Part shown: piece after piece, positions 1 to 8,032 of the stretch
Layout: every line of letters begins with the position of its first letter
Numbering within the stretch: position 1 is the first letter of the stretch
Program-made: the position numbers and the translations under genes
Source of the DNA: a virus
DNA length: 25,690 bases
Reading direction: 5' to 3' (one strand)
Virus record (IMG/VR): IMGVR_UViG_3300022846_000081
Coordinates: 1 to 25,690 of that record
The notes under the pieces: generated by a model
Databases searched by the model: none
Seen by the model: the letters and a program-made list of their open reading frames with translations, nothing else
Told to the model about the DNA's origin: nothing

Positions 1-1
1 A

Positions 2-241
2 GATGCCCCGGCTTCTTCAAAGGTGATGACCAATAGCGCCAGCAAGGGTGAGTTCACCATGAACGCCACCAAGACCATTTATGGCGCGGCCCTGGTGGGC
101 GGTGGAACAGACCCAACGGTCAACACGGACACCGCTGGAGGCGGGACCTTATATTGCTCCGCGCAGTTCGGAGTGGGAAAAGCCGTTGTCAGCACGGATG
201 TTTTAAAAGTGACGGTTACAATTACTGCGGCTGATGTTTAA
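2..241 (+). CDS. Small virion-associated protein, 3' part (5' end outside window)
   Basis: The frame is open from the first complete codon at position 2 to TAA at 239-241 (79 codons), so the gene almost certainly begins upstream. An internal ATG at 23 and another at 59 have no convincing ribosome binding site. The visible protein is Gly/Thr/Val-rich: IYGAALVGGG, then TLYCSAQFGVGKAVV, then a DVLKVTVTITA end. A 'gain of a value, then DVLxVTxTxxA' ending looks like small beta-rich proteins in phage tail/head modules, but I do not recognise a named family. It lies just upstream of the fibre-like gene and in the same direction, which suits a structural role. Confidence 0.6.
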   Translation, partial: DAPASSKVMTNSASKGEFTMNATKTIYGAALVGGGTDPTVNTDTAGGGTLYCSAQFGVGKAVVSTDVLKVTVTITAADV

Positions 242-266
242 AGAAATTGATGAAAAGGAAATCTTA

Positions 267-296
267 ATGACATCCTTACTATTTCGTAAAGGTTAA
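267..296 (+). other. Possible 9-codon leader peptide before the fibre gene
   Basis: ATG at 267 is preceded by AAAAGGAAATCTTA, a reasonable Shine-Dalgarno sequence, and reads MTSLLFRKG before TAA at 294-296. The stop is 2 bases before the ATG of the next gene at 299, an arrangement that allows translational coupling. It could equally be the remnant of a gene that has lost its body. There is no evidence of expression. Confidence 0.2.
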
Positions 297-298
297 TC

Positions 299-2356
299 AT
301 GCCGATTGGAACATATTCACCTGGAGCCAGTGGAGACGATTCTGCATTCGGTGGGGGGGATTTCTGGCCCAGCAGCGGAGAAATGTCCTGTTGTGGCGGA
401 TTTGATGTTTTCTTTCGTTTCAGGAACGTAGCCATCGCTAATGGTTCTACAATCAATAGCGCTAAAGTCAGCTGGAGAGCGACAAATAACCAAAATGCCA
501 TCGATTCCGATGTCGACATTTACGGGAACGATGTTGACGATGCAGTTGCACCCACTTCGTATGCTCAAGCAGCCGCATTGGTTTTAACAACAGCAAAGGT
601 GGATTACGATAATTTACCCCAGCTTGTAACGTACGATTGGTATGATTCGCCCGATATCACATCTATTATTGAGGAAATAATAGGCAGACCTGGGTGGGTT
701 TCAGGCAATGATATAATTATAGTTTTCCAAGGCATATCAGGAACTCAATTTACCATTGCTGGAATCGACCTCGGGTTTGATAGTGAGGCCGATCTTGTAA
801 TTGACTATTCGGCACCAGCGCCTACAGAAATAGAAGCAGAAATCACAGAGGGGTTTACCACCTCTGATGTTCCAGACGCTTTTAACCTGACTGATGGAAT
901 ATCGGAAGGGTTTTCTTCTTCAGATGCTACCGTGGGCATGAACACCACCTGTAAGATATCCGAAGGCTTTAAGGTTAATGCCCTATTAGGCGGTGAAGGT
1001 GAAGGTGAAGGTGAAGGTGAAGCGGATTTCACAACGGATGATGCTGCATCCGCCGTTAAAGAACAGTATCCGGTGGAGGAAGGCGAGAGTCTCACCTCAG
1101 ACGATGCCCTGGCCGTAGAAACAGAAACAACGCTGGCCGAAGGTGTCACTTCTTCCGATGAGATCGATGTGGGCACGGAAGTAATTGTTCCGGAAGGCGC
1201 ATCGTCTTCTGATGAAATTGATGTGATACACGCAAAATATGTAACCATAAATGAAACCCTCAATCTCTATGGCACATTGGGCTGGGCCTGGGGTAAGACC
1301 AACGAAGAAACCTTGGCCTTTACCGAGGCGGTAGACAAGATCCTTTCTATCCCTGTCAATGACCCCTTGACCTTAGAAGATGTGGCAGTCAGCAACTGGA
1401 CCGGGACGGAATCGGTCGAGTCCACGTTACAGTTTATAGGGAGTCTTATTGTCGGGGAGATATTCAACGAGACTAATTCCGAGACCCTTACAATCACAGA
1501 CGTACCAACCTACCTGCATAAGATGATATCGGCCATAGCGGACAGCCTTGGTATTACCGAGGCTGTGACCGCGCAGGCTGAGTTTAACCCCGAGATTATT
1601 GAGGCCATTGCCATAACCGGGCTTGTGGAAGTCCTGAGCAATCTCTTTAATGCCAATGAAGAAACCCTTACCTTGACGGATACGCTCGGGGTGGGATGGG
1701 GCAAGACCCTTGCCGAGACCCTGACCCTGACCGATACGGCCACACCGCTATTTTACGCCATGGCGGCCCTGACTGATTCTATTGCCTTTACGGAAGCGGT
1801 CTTACACCAGTTTCAGGTTGATGAGAGCATATCGGACGTTATCGAGTTTGCCACGACCCTGGCTTTACAGCAGATCTTGACGAATACGGTTGAGGATACG
1901 CTTGATTTTGAGATTACGGTCGAGTTAGACGGGGAATTGTGGGAGTGCTGGGTTTTGAATACAAACGCCTTCCACGCGTCTGTTTACAGCGGGTATGACT
2001 TTAACTCATTCGCGGTCGATAACGATATTGCCTATGGGTGCAAGCCGGACGGGATATACAGGCTGGATGGCGATACGGATGACGGGGACGCCTTCAAGTC
2101 CGGGCTCGTACTCCCCGAGAGCCGGTTCGGGACCCCTCATTTTAAAAGGTTCAGAAAGGCCTATTTCGGTCTGGCAGGCGGGACCACCCCGGCCATCAAG
2201 ATGGAGAATGAAGACGGGACGAGCAACACATACACGATCGCCAATTCCAAGGCAACACCGACCAGGGGAGTGAAGGGCAGGAGGTGGACGGTGAGTGTGG
2301 GGGATTTTGATAGTCTGGATTTTGTGGAACTGGTGCCCTTATGGCTGGTTCGATAA
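299..2356 (+). CDS. Fibre-like phage structural protein with repeated beta motifs (685 aa)
   Basis: I recognise no named family, but the architecture is that of a phage fibre or appendage protein. Residues 1-175 form a beta-rich, Asp/Ala-rich N-terminal domain. From about 180 to 335 a short motif of the form (I/V)xEGxxSSD(D/E) recurs at least five times. It is interrupted by five GE dipeptides (residues 232-241) encoded by a perfect hexamer repeat. From about 335 to 540 a related motif, ETLTLTDTL or SIAFTEAV, recurs. The last 120 residues are Trp/Tyr/Gly-rich and look like a globular tip. No signal peptide or membrane segment is seen. The start at 299 is preceded by GTAAAGG and is coupled to the short leader frame. 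A repeat element directly follows the stop codon. Confidence 0.75.
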   Translation: MPIGTYSPGASGDDSAFGGGDFWPSSGEMSCCGGFDVFFRFRNVAIANGSTINSAKVSWRATNNQNAIDSDVDIYGNDVDDAVAPTSYAQAAALVLTTAKVDYDNLPQLVTYDWYDSPDITSIIEEIIGRPGWVSGNDIIIVFQGISGTQFTIAGIDLGFDSEADLVIDYSAPAPTEIEAEITEGFTTSDVPDAFNLTDGISEGFSSSDATVGMNTTCKISEGFKVNALLGGEGEGEGEGEADFTTDDAASAVKEQYPVEEGESLTSDDALAVETETTLAEGVTSSDEIDVGTEVIVPEGASSSDEIDVIHAKYVTINETLNLYGTLGWAWGKTNEETLAFTEAVDKILSIPVNDPLTLEDVAVSNWTGTESVESTLQFIGSLIVGEIFNETNSETLTITDVPTYLHKMISAIADSLGITEAVTAQAEFNPEIIEAIAITGLVEVLSNLFNANEETLTLTDTLGVGWGKTLAETLTLTDTATPLFYAMAALTDSIAFTEAVLHQFQVDESISDVIEFATTLALQQILTNTVEDTLDFEITVELDGELWECWVLNTNAFHASVYSGYDFNSFAVDNDIAYGCKPDGIYRLDGDTDDGDAFKSGLVLPESRFGTPHFKRFRKAYFGLAGGTTPAIKMENEDGTSNTYTIANSKATPTRGVKGRRWTVSVGDFDSLDFVELVPLWLVR
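992..1021 (+). repeat. GGTGAA hexamer x5, coding
   Basis: Five perfect tandem copies of GGTGAA encode (GE)5 at residues 232-241 of the fibre-like protein. The tract lies between two groups of the EGxxSSD motif, so it probably forms a flexible acidic linker. The unit length is a multiple of three, so copy-number slippage would change linker length without a frameshift. Confidence 0.9.
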
Positions 2357-2363
2357 AAAAAGT

Positions 2364-2533
2364 CTCTCACAGAGGCACAGAGGACACAGAGAAAAGATTT
2401 ATAAATTAGAAACCCTGTGGTCTCTGTGGGCTCTGTGAGAGAAAATCTTTTAAAATTAAAAACTCTGTGTTCTCTGTGTCCTCTGTGAGAGACAATCTTT
2501 TAAACTCTGTGCCCTCTGTGGGCTCTGTGAGAG
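2364..2533 (+). repeat. CACAGAGG inverted-repeat element, copy 1 (extended)
   Basis: The left arm CTCTCACAGAGGCACAGAGG is followed by an A/T-rich loop (AAAAGATTTATAAATTA). Three successive right-arm blocks of CTCTGTG units follow, each ending CTCTGTGAGAG except that the last two are separated by AAAATCTTTT-like spacers. The arms can pair into a long imperfect hairpin. The element fills the whole gap between two structural genes. Its terminal GAGAG (2529-2533) lies 6 bases before the ATG at 2540 and is the only Shine-Dalgarno-like sequence there. Confidence 0.85.
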
Positions 2534-2539
2534 ATAATT

Positions 2540-3952
2540 ATGACGAAAGCGATGGAAGACAACTTATGGTACCGGGGTAAGCGGCCCATTATCGACAAGT
2601 ACCTGTCCGAGCAGAAACAGGCTGAGGATGTTGTGGCCGGCCGGGGGATACTGTACCGCCCGGGGTTTCTCGGGGAGGCGATCACGTCCATTGAACTCAA
2701 TGCCAAGACCGGGCTATCGGATCTTAATTATCAGATTGTCACGGCGGCGATCGAGCGCGAATTGGCCCAGACCGGTCACGATTACGACATAGCAGTCAAA
2801 GAGGCCATGATAGCCTGGGAACTCGAAAAGGCTACTGCTCTCACTACCTTACAACAGGATTTTGCTGATAATAAGAAAGTGCGGGACATGGACGACCAGG
2901 AGCTTGACCGTCTTGAGATTACCACGAATCTAAGAAAGCTCGTTCTTATGGCCGCAAAGACCGCCATTGATATTGATATGGAAGAACTCAGACAGGAAAT
3001 GACCACGGTGGATCAGTCAACCTTCCCGGCTGAAGATGCGTTACTTGCGGCCAGGCTTGCAGCCGGACGGAAGAAACTCGAAGTCATACCCTACATCGAG
3101 ACGGTGCTTGAGAAACAGCAGCTTATTATAGACGCGGAAGAGGATAACGCAGACCGGAAGACCGCCCTTATCACTGAAAAGGAAATCCTGAACGACAAAC
3201 GGGAAGACCTGATAGATGCCAGGGAGCTGATAGCCGATGCCATAGTTACCCTGATAGCGGCAAAACAGGCCCTTGTGGTAAAGCGGGAAGGTTTAATAGA
3301 CGCGAAAGAGCTTGTGTCTGGTCAGGAAACACTTAATGTGGGATATCTTAACTTATACATACAATCACTAACTGGTCTGGATGCTGAAAAGCAATCTCTT
3401 ATCACGGCCAAGAAAGCCCTAATCCCTTATATCCATAACAAGTCTTCAGCCTTGATTGCCTATACCGCTGAACTTGACGCTTGGGTAATAGTCAAAGACG
3501 CCATTGCCACCATTAAAGAACAGATTTCGTCCGAAATGGAGCTTAGAGTAGACAAGAAGGGTGACATCATAGATGCCAAGGTAGACCTGAATGATCTAAA
3601 GTTGGATTTACAGGAGGCCAAGATTAACCTTGAAATTGCCAGAATGACCGGAAAAAGCGATTTAATGACTCAGAATATAAAAAATGCGGCTTTGATGCTT
3701 GCGGAGCGTGAAACTTCTTTCAATGCCAAGATAACAAGGGAGAGTGCGTTGACAAGTGGCCAGATAGACCTTGATCTTTATGACGCTCAAGTTGGTTTTG
3801 AAACTACATCAGAGGTAAACGATATTGAGTTTGATGCAGAAAGAATCGCCGTTATTAAAATTGCGCGAGCCCGAATAAGAGAAAAAACAGATACCGCAGA
3901 CATAGCGGCCAATGCAGAATTGACGAGTGAGTTAGTTCATTTATTGGCATAA
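2540..3952 (+). CDS. Long coiled-coil phage structural protein A (470 aa)
   Basis: Function unknown. Residues 1-65 are mixed in character and contain a Pro/Gly-rich patch (RPGFLGEAI). From about residue 70 to the end the protein is almost entirely charged and helical: heptad-like runs of Leu/Ile/Ala with Lys, Glu and Asp, for instance 'LIDARELIADAIVTLIAAKQAL', which partly repeats as 'REGLIDAKELV' and later 'GDIIDAKVDLNDLKLDL'. It has no Cys, no signal peptide and no membrane segment. The next gene encodes a second protein of the same size, helical content and closing pattern (ANAEL..ELVHLLA versus ADANIVNTLTHSIG), so the two probably form related filaments or a hetero-coiled coil in the virion. 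Translation probably relies on the GAGAG end of the upstream repeat element. Confidence 0.8.
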   Translation: MTKAMEDNLWYRGKRPIIDKYLSEQKQAEDVVAGRGILYRPGFLGEAITSIELNAKTGLSDLNYQIVTAAIERELAQTGHDYDIAVKEAMIAWELEKATALTTLQQDFADNKKVRDMDDQELDRLEITTNLRKLVLMAAKTAIDIDMEELRQEMTTVDQSTFPAEDALLAARLAAGRKKLEVIPYIETVLEKQQLIIDAEEDNADRKTALITEKEILNDKREDLIDARELIADAIVTLIAAKQALVVKREGLIDAKELVSGQETLNVGYLNLYIQSLTGLDAEKQSLITAKKALIPYIHNKSSALIAYTAELDAWVIVKDAIATIKEQISSEMELRVDKKGDIIDAKVDLNDLKLDLQEAKINLEIARMTGKSDLMTQNIKNAALMLAERETSFNAKITRESALTSGQIDLDLYDAQVGFETTSEVNDIEFDAERIAVIKIARARIREKTDTADIAANAELTSELVHLLA

Positions 3953-3977
3953 ATAAGGCGCAAGGGAAAAAGTCTCT

Positions 3978-4017
3978 CGCAGCAGGAACGGCGAAGGCGC
4001 AGCAGGAACGGCGAAGG
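3978..4017 (+). repeat. 20-bp tandem duplication in intergenic repeat
   Basis: Two perfect adjacent copies of a 20-bp unit beginning CGCAGCAGGAACGG follow a CTCTCGCAG stretch that resembles the start of the CACAGAGG element. It looks like a variant or degraded left arm in which a different unit was inserted and duplicated. Confidence 0.85.
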
Positions 4018-4028
4018 TCAAAAGATTG

Positions 4029-4058
4029 TCTCTCACAGAGGACACAGAGGACACAGAG
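4029..4058 (+). repeat. CACAGAGG element, left arm only
   Basis: CTCTCACAGAGGACACAGAG with one further unit is present, but the A/T-rich loop and the right arm are missing. After a short A/T stretch the sequence runs straight into a heptad array. This is a truncated copy of the intergenic element found in complete form elsewhere in the window. Confidence 0.8.
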
Positions 4059-4063
4059 TTTTT

Positions 4064-4175
4064 ACAAATAACTAATAACGAATAACGAATAACCAGTATC
4101 CAGTATCCAGTAACCAGCATCCAGTAACCAGCATCCAGTAACCAGTATCCAGTATCCAGTATCTAGTATCCGGCC
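4064..4175 (+). repeat. Heptad array, about 16 units (ACGAATA/TCCAGTA type)
   Basis: An uninterrupted 7-bp period runs for 16 units. The unit drifts from ACAAATA and ACGAATA through ACCAGTA to TCCAGTA and ACCAGCA. The phase is unbroken where the AATAACG type changes to the CCAGTAT type, so these are variants of one array rather than two. It ends 10 bases before the ATG at 4186, where CCGGAGGCCGAC supplies a good ribosome binding site. Confidence 0.9.
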
Positions 4176-4185
4176 GGAGGCCGAC

Positions 4186-5541
4186 ATGACATCCACAATC
4201 TATGAAAGAGGACAGGCACGGGAATCAATCATCTGGAACCCGTTTGAGTATAACGGGCCTTTCAACACCGTCCATGACGCTGAGAGAACTATCATATTTG
4301 GGCTCTATGCGAACACCTACCTTTATGGACATAATTACCTGAACGAGATCGAAACAGAAGATCTTGCGCGGTTGGTTGATAATTACACCGTTGCCATTGC
4401 TCAGATTACCAATGATGAGGCGCAGCTTGCCCTTGATGTTGCGGCCAGGCGGTATGTGGAACGGATAGAGGGCCAGATCCACGATGAGAACCTGATAACG
4501 AGAGACAAGAAGATAGATGCCTTAGATGATGAGTATGACGCGAAGACGGCAGCCCTTGATGCCGATTATGAAGCCATTACGACCATGCAGGCCAAGGTCC
4601 AGTTAGCCTGGGACAAGGCAACACAGAAGATAAAAGACCTTGAAATGAGGACCGAGCTTGAGGATGTGGCGCAGTCTCTTGTTGATGTGGACATTACAGA
4701 GCAGGAATTGAGAGCCGCTAAGGCTGATCTTGCTGTGATAGAGGCAGGGCTTAAAGGTCTTGACATTCAACTCGCCATCACACAGGCGGGAATTGACCAA
4801 ACCGATACCGACCGTCAGATTACAGAGGCCGGGATTAAGGTTGATGAGGTAGGCATAGAAGTATCTGAAACAGAGGTTAAGGAATTCGGTGTGGATCTTG
4901 ATATTACCAATGCTGGTATAGGACTAAGCAAGTCGCGGGCCGCTGGGGAACGTATCAAAAGTGATACGAAAGGGGTTGCTGTCCGAGTTGCAGAGACAGG
5001 TCTACAGATTGTAGAAACAGATGCTAAAAAGTCTCAAATTGATGCAGAAATATCTAAGATTGAAGCTGATACTGCGAGGTTGGCATTGGTGGATAGTGAA
5101 AAAACCATTGCCAGGGCTGACAAAAGGATAGTCCAGGCAGAGAATAACTTATTGGTAAAAGAAAAGGATCTTATAAAATCACAAGAGGACAACGTAACGG
5201 ATGAAACAATTTTCATAGATGACCAGAAGATCGAGCAAGAGACATTGGATGGTAAGATTATAGAGCATGATCAAGCTAAACATGATTTTGACATAGGAGT
5301 AAGCGAAAAAGAAACCGATTTTGAAGACAACTTAAAGGATATAAAAGTAAATGCTTTTGATACGAAAAGAGATTTGGTTGATGAAGTCAAAGTTAGTAAG
5401 GTTGGAGATGCTAACGATAGAATTAGAATCCACGCTATAAGGACTGAAGAGGTTCAACTCCTTGCAGATGCAGCCATTACCGCAGCGCAAAACATAGCTG
5501 ATGCAAATATAGTAAATACACTAACTCATTCTATAGGATAA
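4186..5541 (+). CDS. Long coiled-coil phage structural protein B (451 aa)
   Basis: Function unknown. Residues 1-75 form a small aromatic-rich N-terminal domain (WNPFEYNGPFNTV, then YLYGHNYLNEI). The remainder is a long charged helix. Its middle (about 185-265) contains degenerate repeats of the type 'QxxITxAGIxxxxxD(R)xI', a quasi-repeat of 11-15 residues that suggests a trimeric or otherwise specialised coil. No Cys, Trp-rich end or membrane segment is seen past the N-terminal domain. The start is well supported by CCGGAGGCCGAC ahead of the ATG. The stop is separated from the next ATG by only two bases, so the following gene is probably translationally coupled and its product a partner. Confidence 0.8.
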   Translation: MTSTIYERGQARESIIWNPFEYNGPFNTVHDAERTIIFGLYANTYLYGHNYLNEIETEDLARLVDNYTVAIAQITNDEAQLALDVAARRYVERIEGQIHDENLITRDKKIDALDDEYDAKTAALDADYEAITTMQAKVQLAWDKATQKIKDLEMRTELEDVAQSLVDVDITEQELRAAKADLAVIEAGLKGLDIQLAITQAGIDQTDTDRQITEAGIKVDEVGIEVSETEVKEFGVDLDITNAGIGLSKSRAAGERIKSDTKGVAVRVAETGLQIVETDAKKSQIDAEISKIEADTARLALVDSEKTIARADKRIVQAENNLLVKEKDLIKSQEDNVTDETIFIDDQKIEQETLDGKIIEHDQAKHDFDIGVSEKETDFEDNLKDIKVNAFDTKRDLVDEVKVSKVGDANDRIRIHAIRTEEVQLLADAAITAAQNIADANIVNTLTHSIG

Positions 5542-5543
5542 TT

Positions 5544-6929
5544 ATGCTGAATTATTTTGGCAATTATTTGTCTGAAACTGAAGCTCAATTAGAAGAGTAC
5601 TTAGGCGTTCGTAATCCGTTTTACGACTATCTTCTTGCCATGAAGACACAAATGCCTGGGGGGGCCAATATTGTTGGTATGATTGCAGCCCGGGTTAAGG
5701 CTCTATGGGAAAGCATTGACTTAGGGTTTATGGGTGACAGGCTTACTTATGCTCCAGGAGATCGGACGTTAAACTTTGGGGATAAGAATAACCCAGTCAG
5801 AGTTGGTTTAGGCGCACCTATTGACTATGATATTTGGTACGTGTTCGGGGCTGGAAATGTTTTAAAGTTTGGTGGAAAAAGTGTTGAAGAATCAATGGAA
5901 AAGATGGCCGGGTTCTTTGAAGAAGTTGACCAAGCTAAACCTTTAATTCCTCCGGTAGAGAATGTTGATCCTAATGTTTTTATCTATCCGCGTTCAGGCG
6001 GGACAGTGGGTACTACTTTATTTGCAAGCATGACGTCCGGCCGCATTAATTTAGGGACGAGAAGTCACCAGTATGCAATAAAAGAGGCACGGTTTGAAAC
6101 ATGGCTTACCGGGAACAGTGCCGAATATTATTCAAACGGCCCTAAAGCTCCCGATGGTGACGGTTATGCCGGCTATATTGCTTTTCCCGTAGGGCCTCTT
6201 GGGGTAATGTGGCGTATCAGCTTGGCGACCGAATCCTCACTTGCAAGTGGATTAAGCACCAGGGTTGTCCCTATTGGTGCTCAAAATGAGACTATCGAGG
6301 GGGGCGAGATACTTCCACCCTTTGACCTCAATAAGAAAGAGACTTGCGGCGAAATGATGATGAACAAGGGCTATATTATAGATGATGATTCTGTGGTTGA
6401 AAAATTTGCAGAGGGAGCCGGTACTGACCAACCGCCTTATCACTACTGGCTAAGGTATTGGATCAAAAAAGACAATACCGAGATAGTCCCTGGTGAGTTT
6501 TGCGGATTGCTATGCAGACCATGGCCTTTACATTGCTGGTGGAACCAAGAAACAGCTCCTATTGTATATTCAGGGCATTGGGTAGAGACGGAGTTTTATA
6601 CATCCGGGATCGTTAAAGAGGTTATTGAACCAGAAGACGGAGAGGTCGGCAACAGATATAAGATTTGGGCCAAGAACGAGGAAATTATTGTCAAGAGTTC
6701 TGATTTTCTGGAATACGAGGTTGATGAACGTGTGGGCCTGCTCAAGACGTGGAGAGAAGGCAGCGGGGATAGTGGCGGATATATCGGTCCGGTGTCGGAT
6801 ATTGGGGAGCCTGCCAATTTCAACTGGAAGAATTTGAGTTTATTGGATACCGGGGAGGCGCTGACGGAAGATTGGGTTATTGTGCCTGCAGGGTTCTACG
6901 AAAGTTCAGGTAGCAGTGTGGGAGGTTAA
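5544..6929 (+). CDS. Phage virion protein of unknown function (461 aa)
   Basis: No family recognised. The protein is globular and aromatic-rich with mixed alpha/beta character: a helical N-terminus (residues 1-60), then a long beta-type region with many Gly, Pro, Tyr and Trp residues (for example PLHCWWNQETAPIVYSGHW around residue 330). It has scattered Cys residues in the second half. Regular VxxAGFY/GSGDSGGY segments near the C-terminus suggest a surface or binding domain. The gene begins two bases after the stop of the coiled-coil gene, with GGATAATT as a weak ribosome site, consistent with coupling. The context (coiled-coil rod gene, then globular gene) would fit a rod plus head or adaptor, but this is inference. 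Confidence 0.75.
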   Translation: MLNYFGNYLSETEAQLEEYLGVRNPFYDYLLAMKTQMPGGANIVGMIAARVKALWESIDLGFMGDRLTYAPGDRTLNFGDKNNPVRVGLGAPIDYDIWYVFGAGNVLKFGGKSVEESMEKMAGFFEEVDQAKPLIPPVENVDPNVFIYPRSGGTVGTTLFASMTSGRINLGTRSHQYAIKEARFETWLTGNSAEYYSNGPKAPDGDGYAGYIAFPVGPLGVMWRISLATESSLASGLSTRVVPIGAQNETIEGGEILPPFDLNKKETCGEMMMNKGYIIDDDSVVEKFAEGAGTDQPPYHYWLRYWIKKDNTEIVPGEFCGLLCRPWPLHCWWNQETAPIVYSGHWVETEFYTSGIVKEVIEPEDGEVGNRYKIWAKNEEIIVKSSDFLEYEVDERVGLLKTWREGSGDSGGYIGPVSDIGEPANFNWKNLSLLDTGEALTEDWVIVPAGFYESSGSSVGG

Positions 6930-6938
6930 AAAAGGGTA

Positions 6939-7006
6939 TCTCACAGAGGCACAGAGGGCACAGAGAAAAGATTTATAAATTAAAAACTCTGTGATCTCTG
7001 TGAGAG
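6939..7006 (+). repeat. CACAGAGG inverted-repeat element, copy 2 (short)
   Basis: The compact form has three CACAGAG units on the left, the loop AAAAGATTTATAAATTAAAAA, and two CTCTGTG units ending in GTGAGAG on the right. Copy number of the 9-bp unit differs between the two arms and between elements. Here the next gene has its own ribosome site, so the element end is not needed for initiation. Confidence 0.85.
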
Positions 7007-7036
7007 AAAATCTTTTAACATCTGGGGGATAGGAAA

Positions 7037-8008
7037 ATGGCAACATCAGCAATAGACAATTTAGAACGTAAGCAGTTTGCAGGAGCTATTCGAAAGGCGA
7101 TATTGGAACGTATTCGTCAGCCCCAGGGCCAGGGCTACACGGGAGGGCCTACGGCGGGGGCAAGACCCATGATGAGTTTTAGTGGGGGATCAGCAGCGGA
7201 TGCCCAGGCTTTTAACGATAAGAGAACCCGTCAAGCCTTGTATGGAAAGTACGGCAAAGGCGGGATACTGCGTGAGCGGATACGGGCAAAGAGCTTGAGC
7301 GATATTGCCGGACGGGGGATGACGGCAAAGGACCGGGCGGATATAGAACTGAAGAAGAGGGAGTTGGATATAAAAGAGAGAGATCCATTCCTAAACCCCC
7401 CGCTCATAACGGGAAATGAAGGGCAGGGAGAGATTGCAACCCTGCCGCATACCGGGGAGCCGCTGGCTGCGCCGGCATTATTGGGCGGGGAGCAGTTTCA
7501 GCCGCCTGCAGCGCCGGCGTTGAGAGATGCGGCGCCGGCTGCGCGTAGGTCCGGTGGCGGTGGGATTACGGTTCCGCCGTTACGAGAGGGGGAGCGCCGG
7601 GATCCCCGGATGGCTCCGCCGGGAACGTATAGTGCGCCGGGTGAATATGATCCGGGGTTAGGCGCAAGGATAAGGGAGCAAATTGAAGGCGCCCGAGCGA
7701 ATGAACGTTTTACGCCGCCGGCTGAGCAAACCCCATATGGTGGAGATTATGATACACCTGGGGGTGGCGGGCCGGATTATGAGGCTGAAAGCTATAAGCC
7801 GCCATTGCGCGAGGTTGCGCAGACTGCCCGGAAACCCGAGGTAAGCGTAGCCGAAATAGCAAAGGCACTGAAAGCGGCAAGCGCAAGACCCGGCAAGACC
7901 CGGGCGTCTTCTGCGGAGAGCACGAAAGAGAAAGGACTCGCCTGGTTGAGTAAATTGATTGAGGGGTTGTGGCCCAAAGGCCAACCTCATGATCTATTAT
8001 ATAGATAG
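7037..8008 (+). CDS. Disordered Gly/Pro-rich phage protein (323 aa)
   Basis: Function unknown. Residues 1-40 could form a basic helix (DNLERKQFAGAIRKAILERI). The centre (about 115-265) is low-complexity, rich in Pro, Gly, Ala and Arg, and almost certainly unstructured. A short helical, basic C-terminal segment follows (VAEIAKALKAASARPGK, then a Trp-containing end). It immediately precedes the polyvalent protein gene, 24 bases away, and the two are likely co-transcribed. Small disordered, basic proteins next to large ejected proteins may be virion-internal partners or chaperones, but that is inference. The start is supported by GGGGGATAGGAAA before ATG. Confidence 0.75.
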   Translation: MATSAIDNLERKQFAGAIRKAILERIRQPQGQGYTGGPTAGARPMMSFSGGSAADAQAFNDKRTRQALYGKYGKGGILRERIRAKSLSDIAGRGMTAKDRADIELKKRELDIKERDPFLNPPLITGNEGQGEIATLPHTGEPLAAPALLGGEQFQPPAAPALRDAAPAARRSGGGGITVPPLREGERRDPRMAPPGTYSAPGEYDPGLGARIREQIEGARANERFTPPAEQTPYGGDYDTPGGGGPDYEAESYKPPLREVAQTARKPEVSVAEIAKALKAASARPGKTRASSAESTKEKGLAWLSKLIEGLWPKGQPHDLLYR

Positions 8009-8032
8009 GGTAGACTTCCTTAGAGAGAGACC

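Noticed and set aside
4064-4175. Direct repeats that could be taken for a CRISPR array (also at 20912 and 9258)
   Set aside because: The period is 7 bp without unique spacers, and one array is coding. No cas genes are present.
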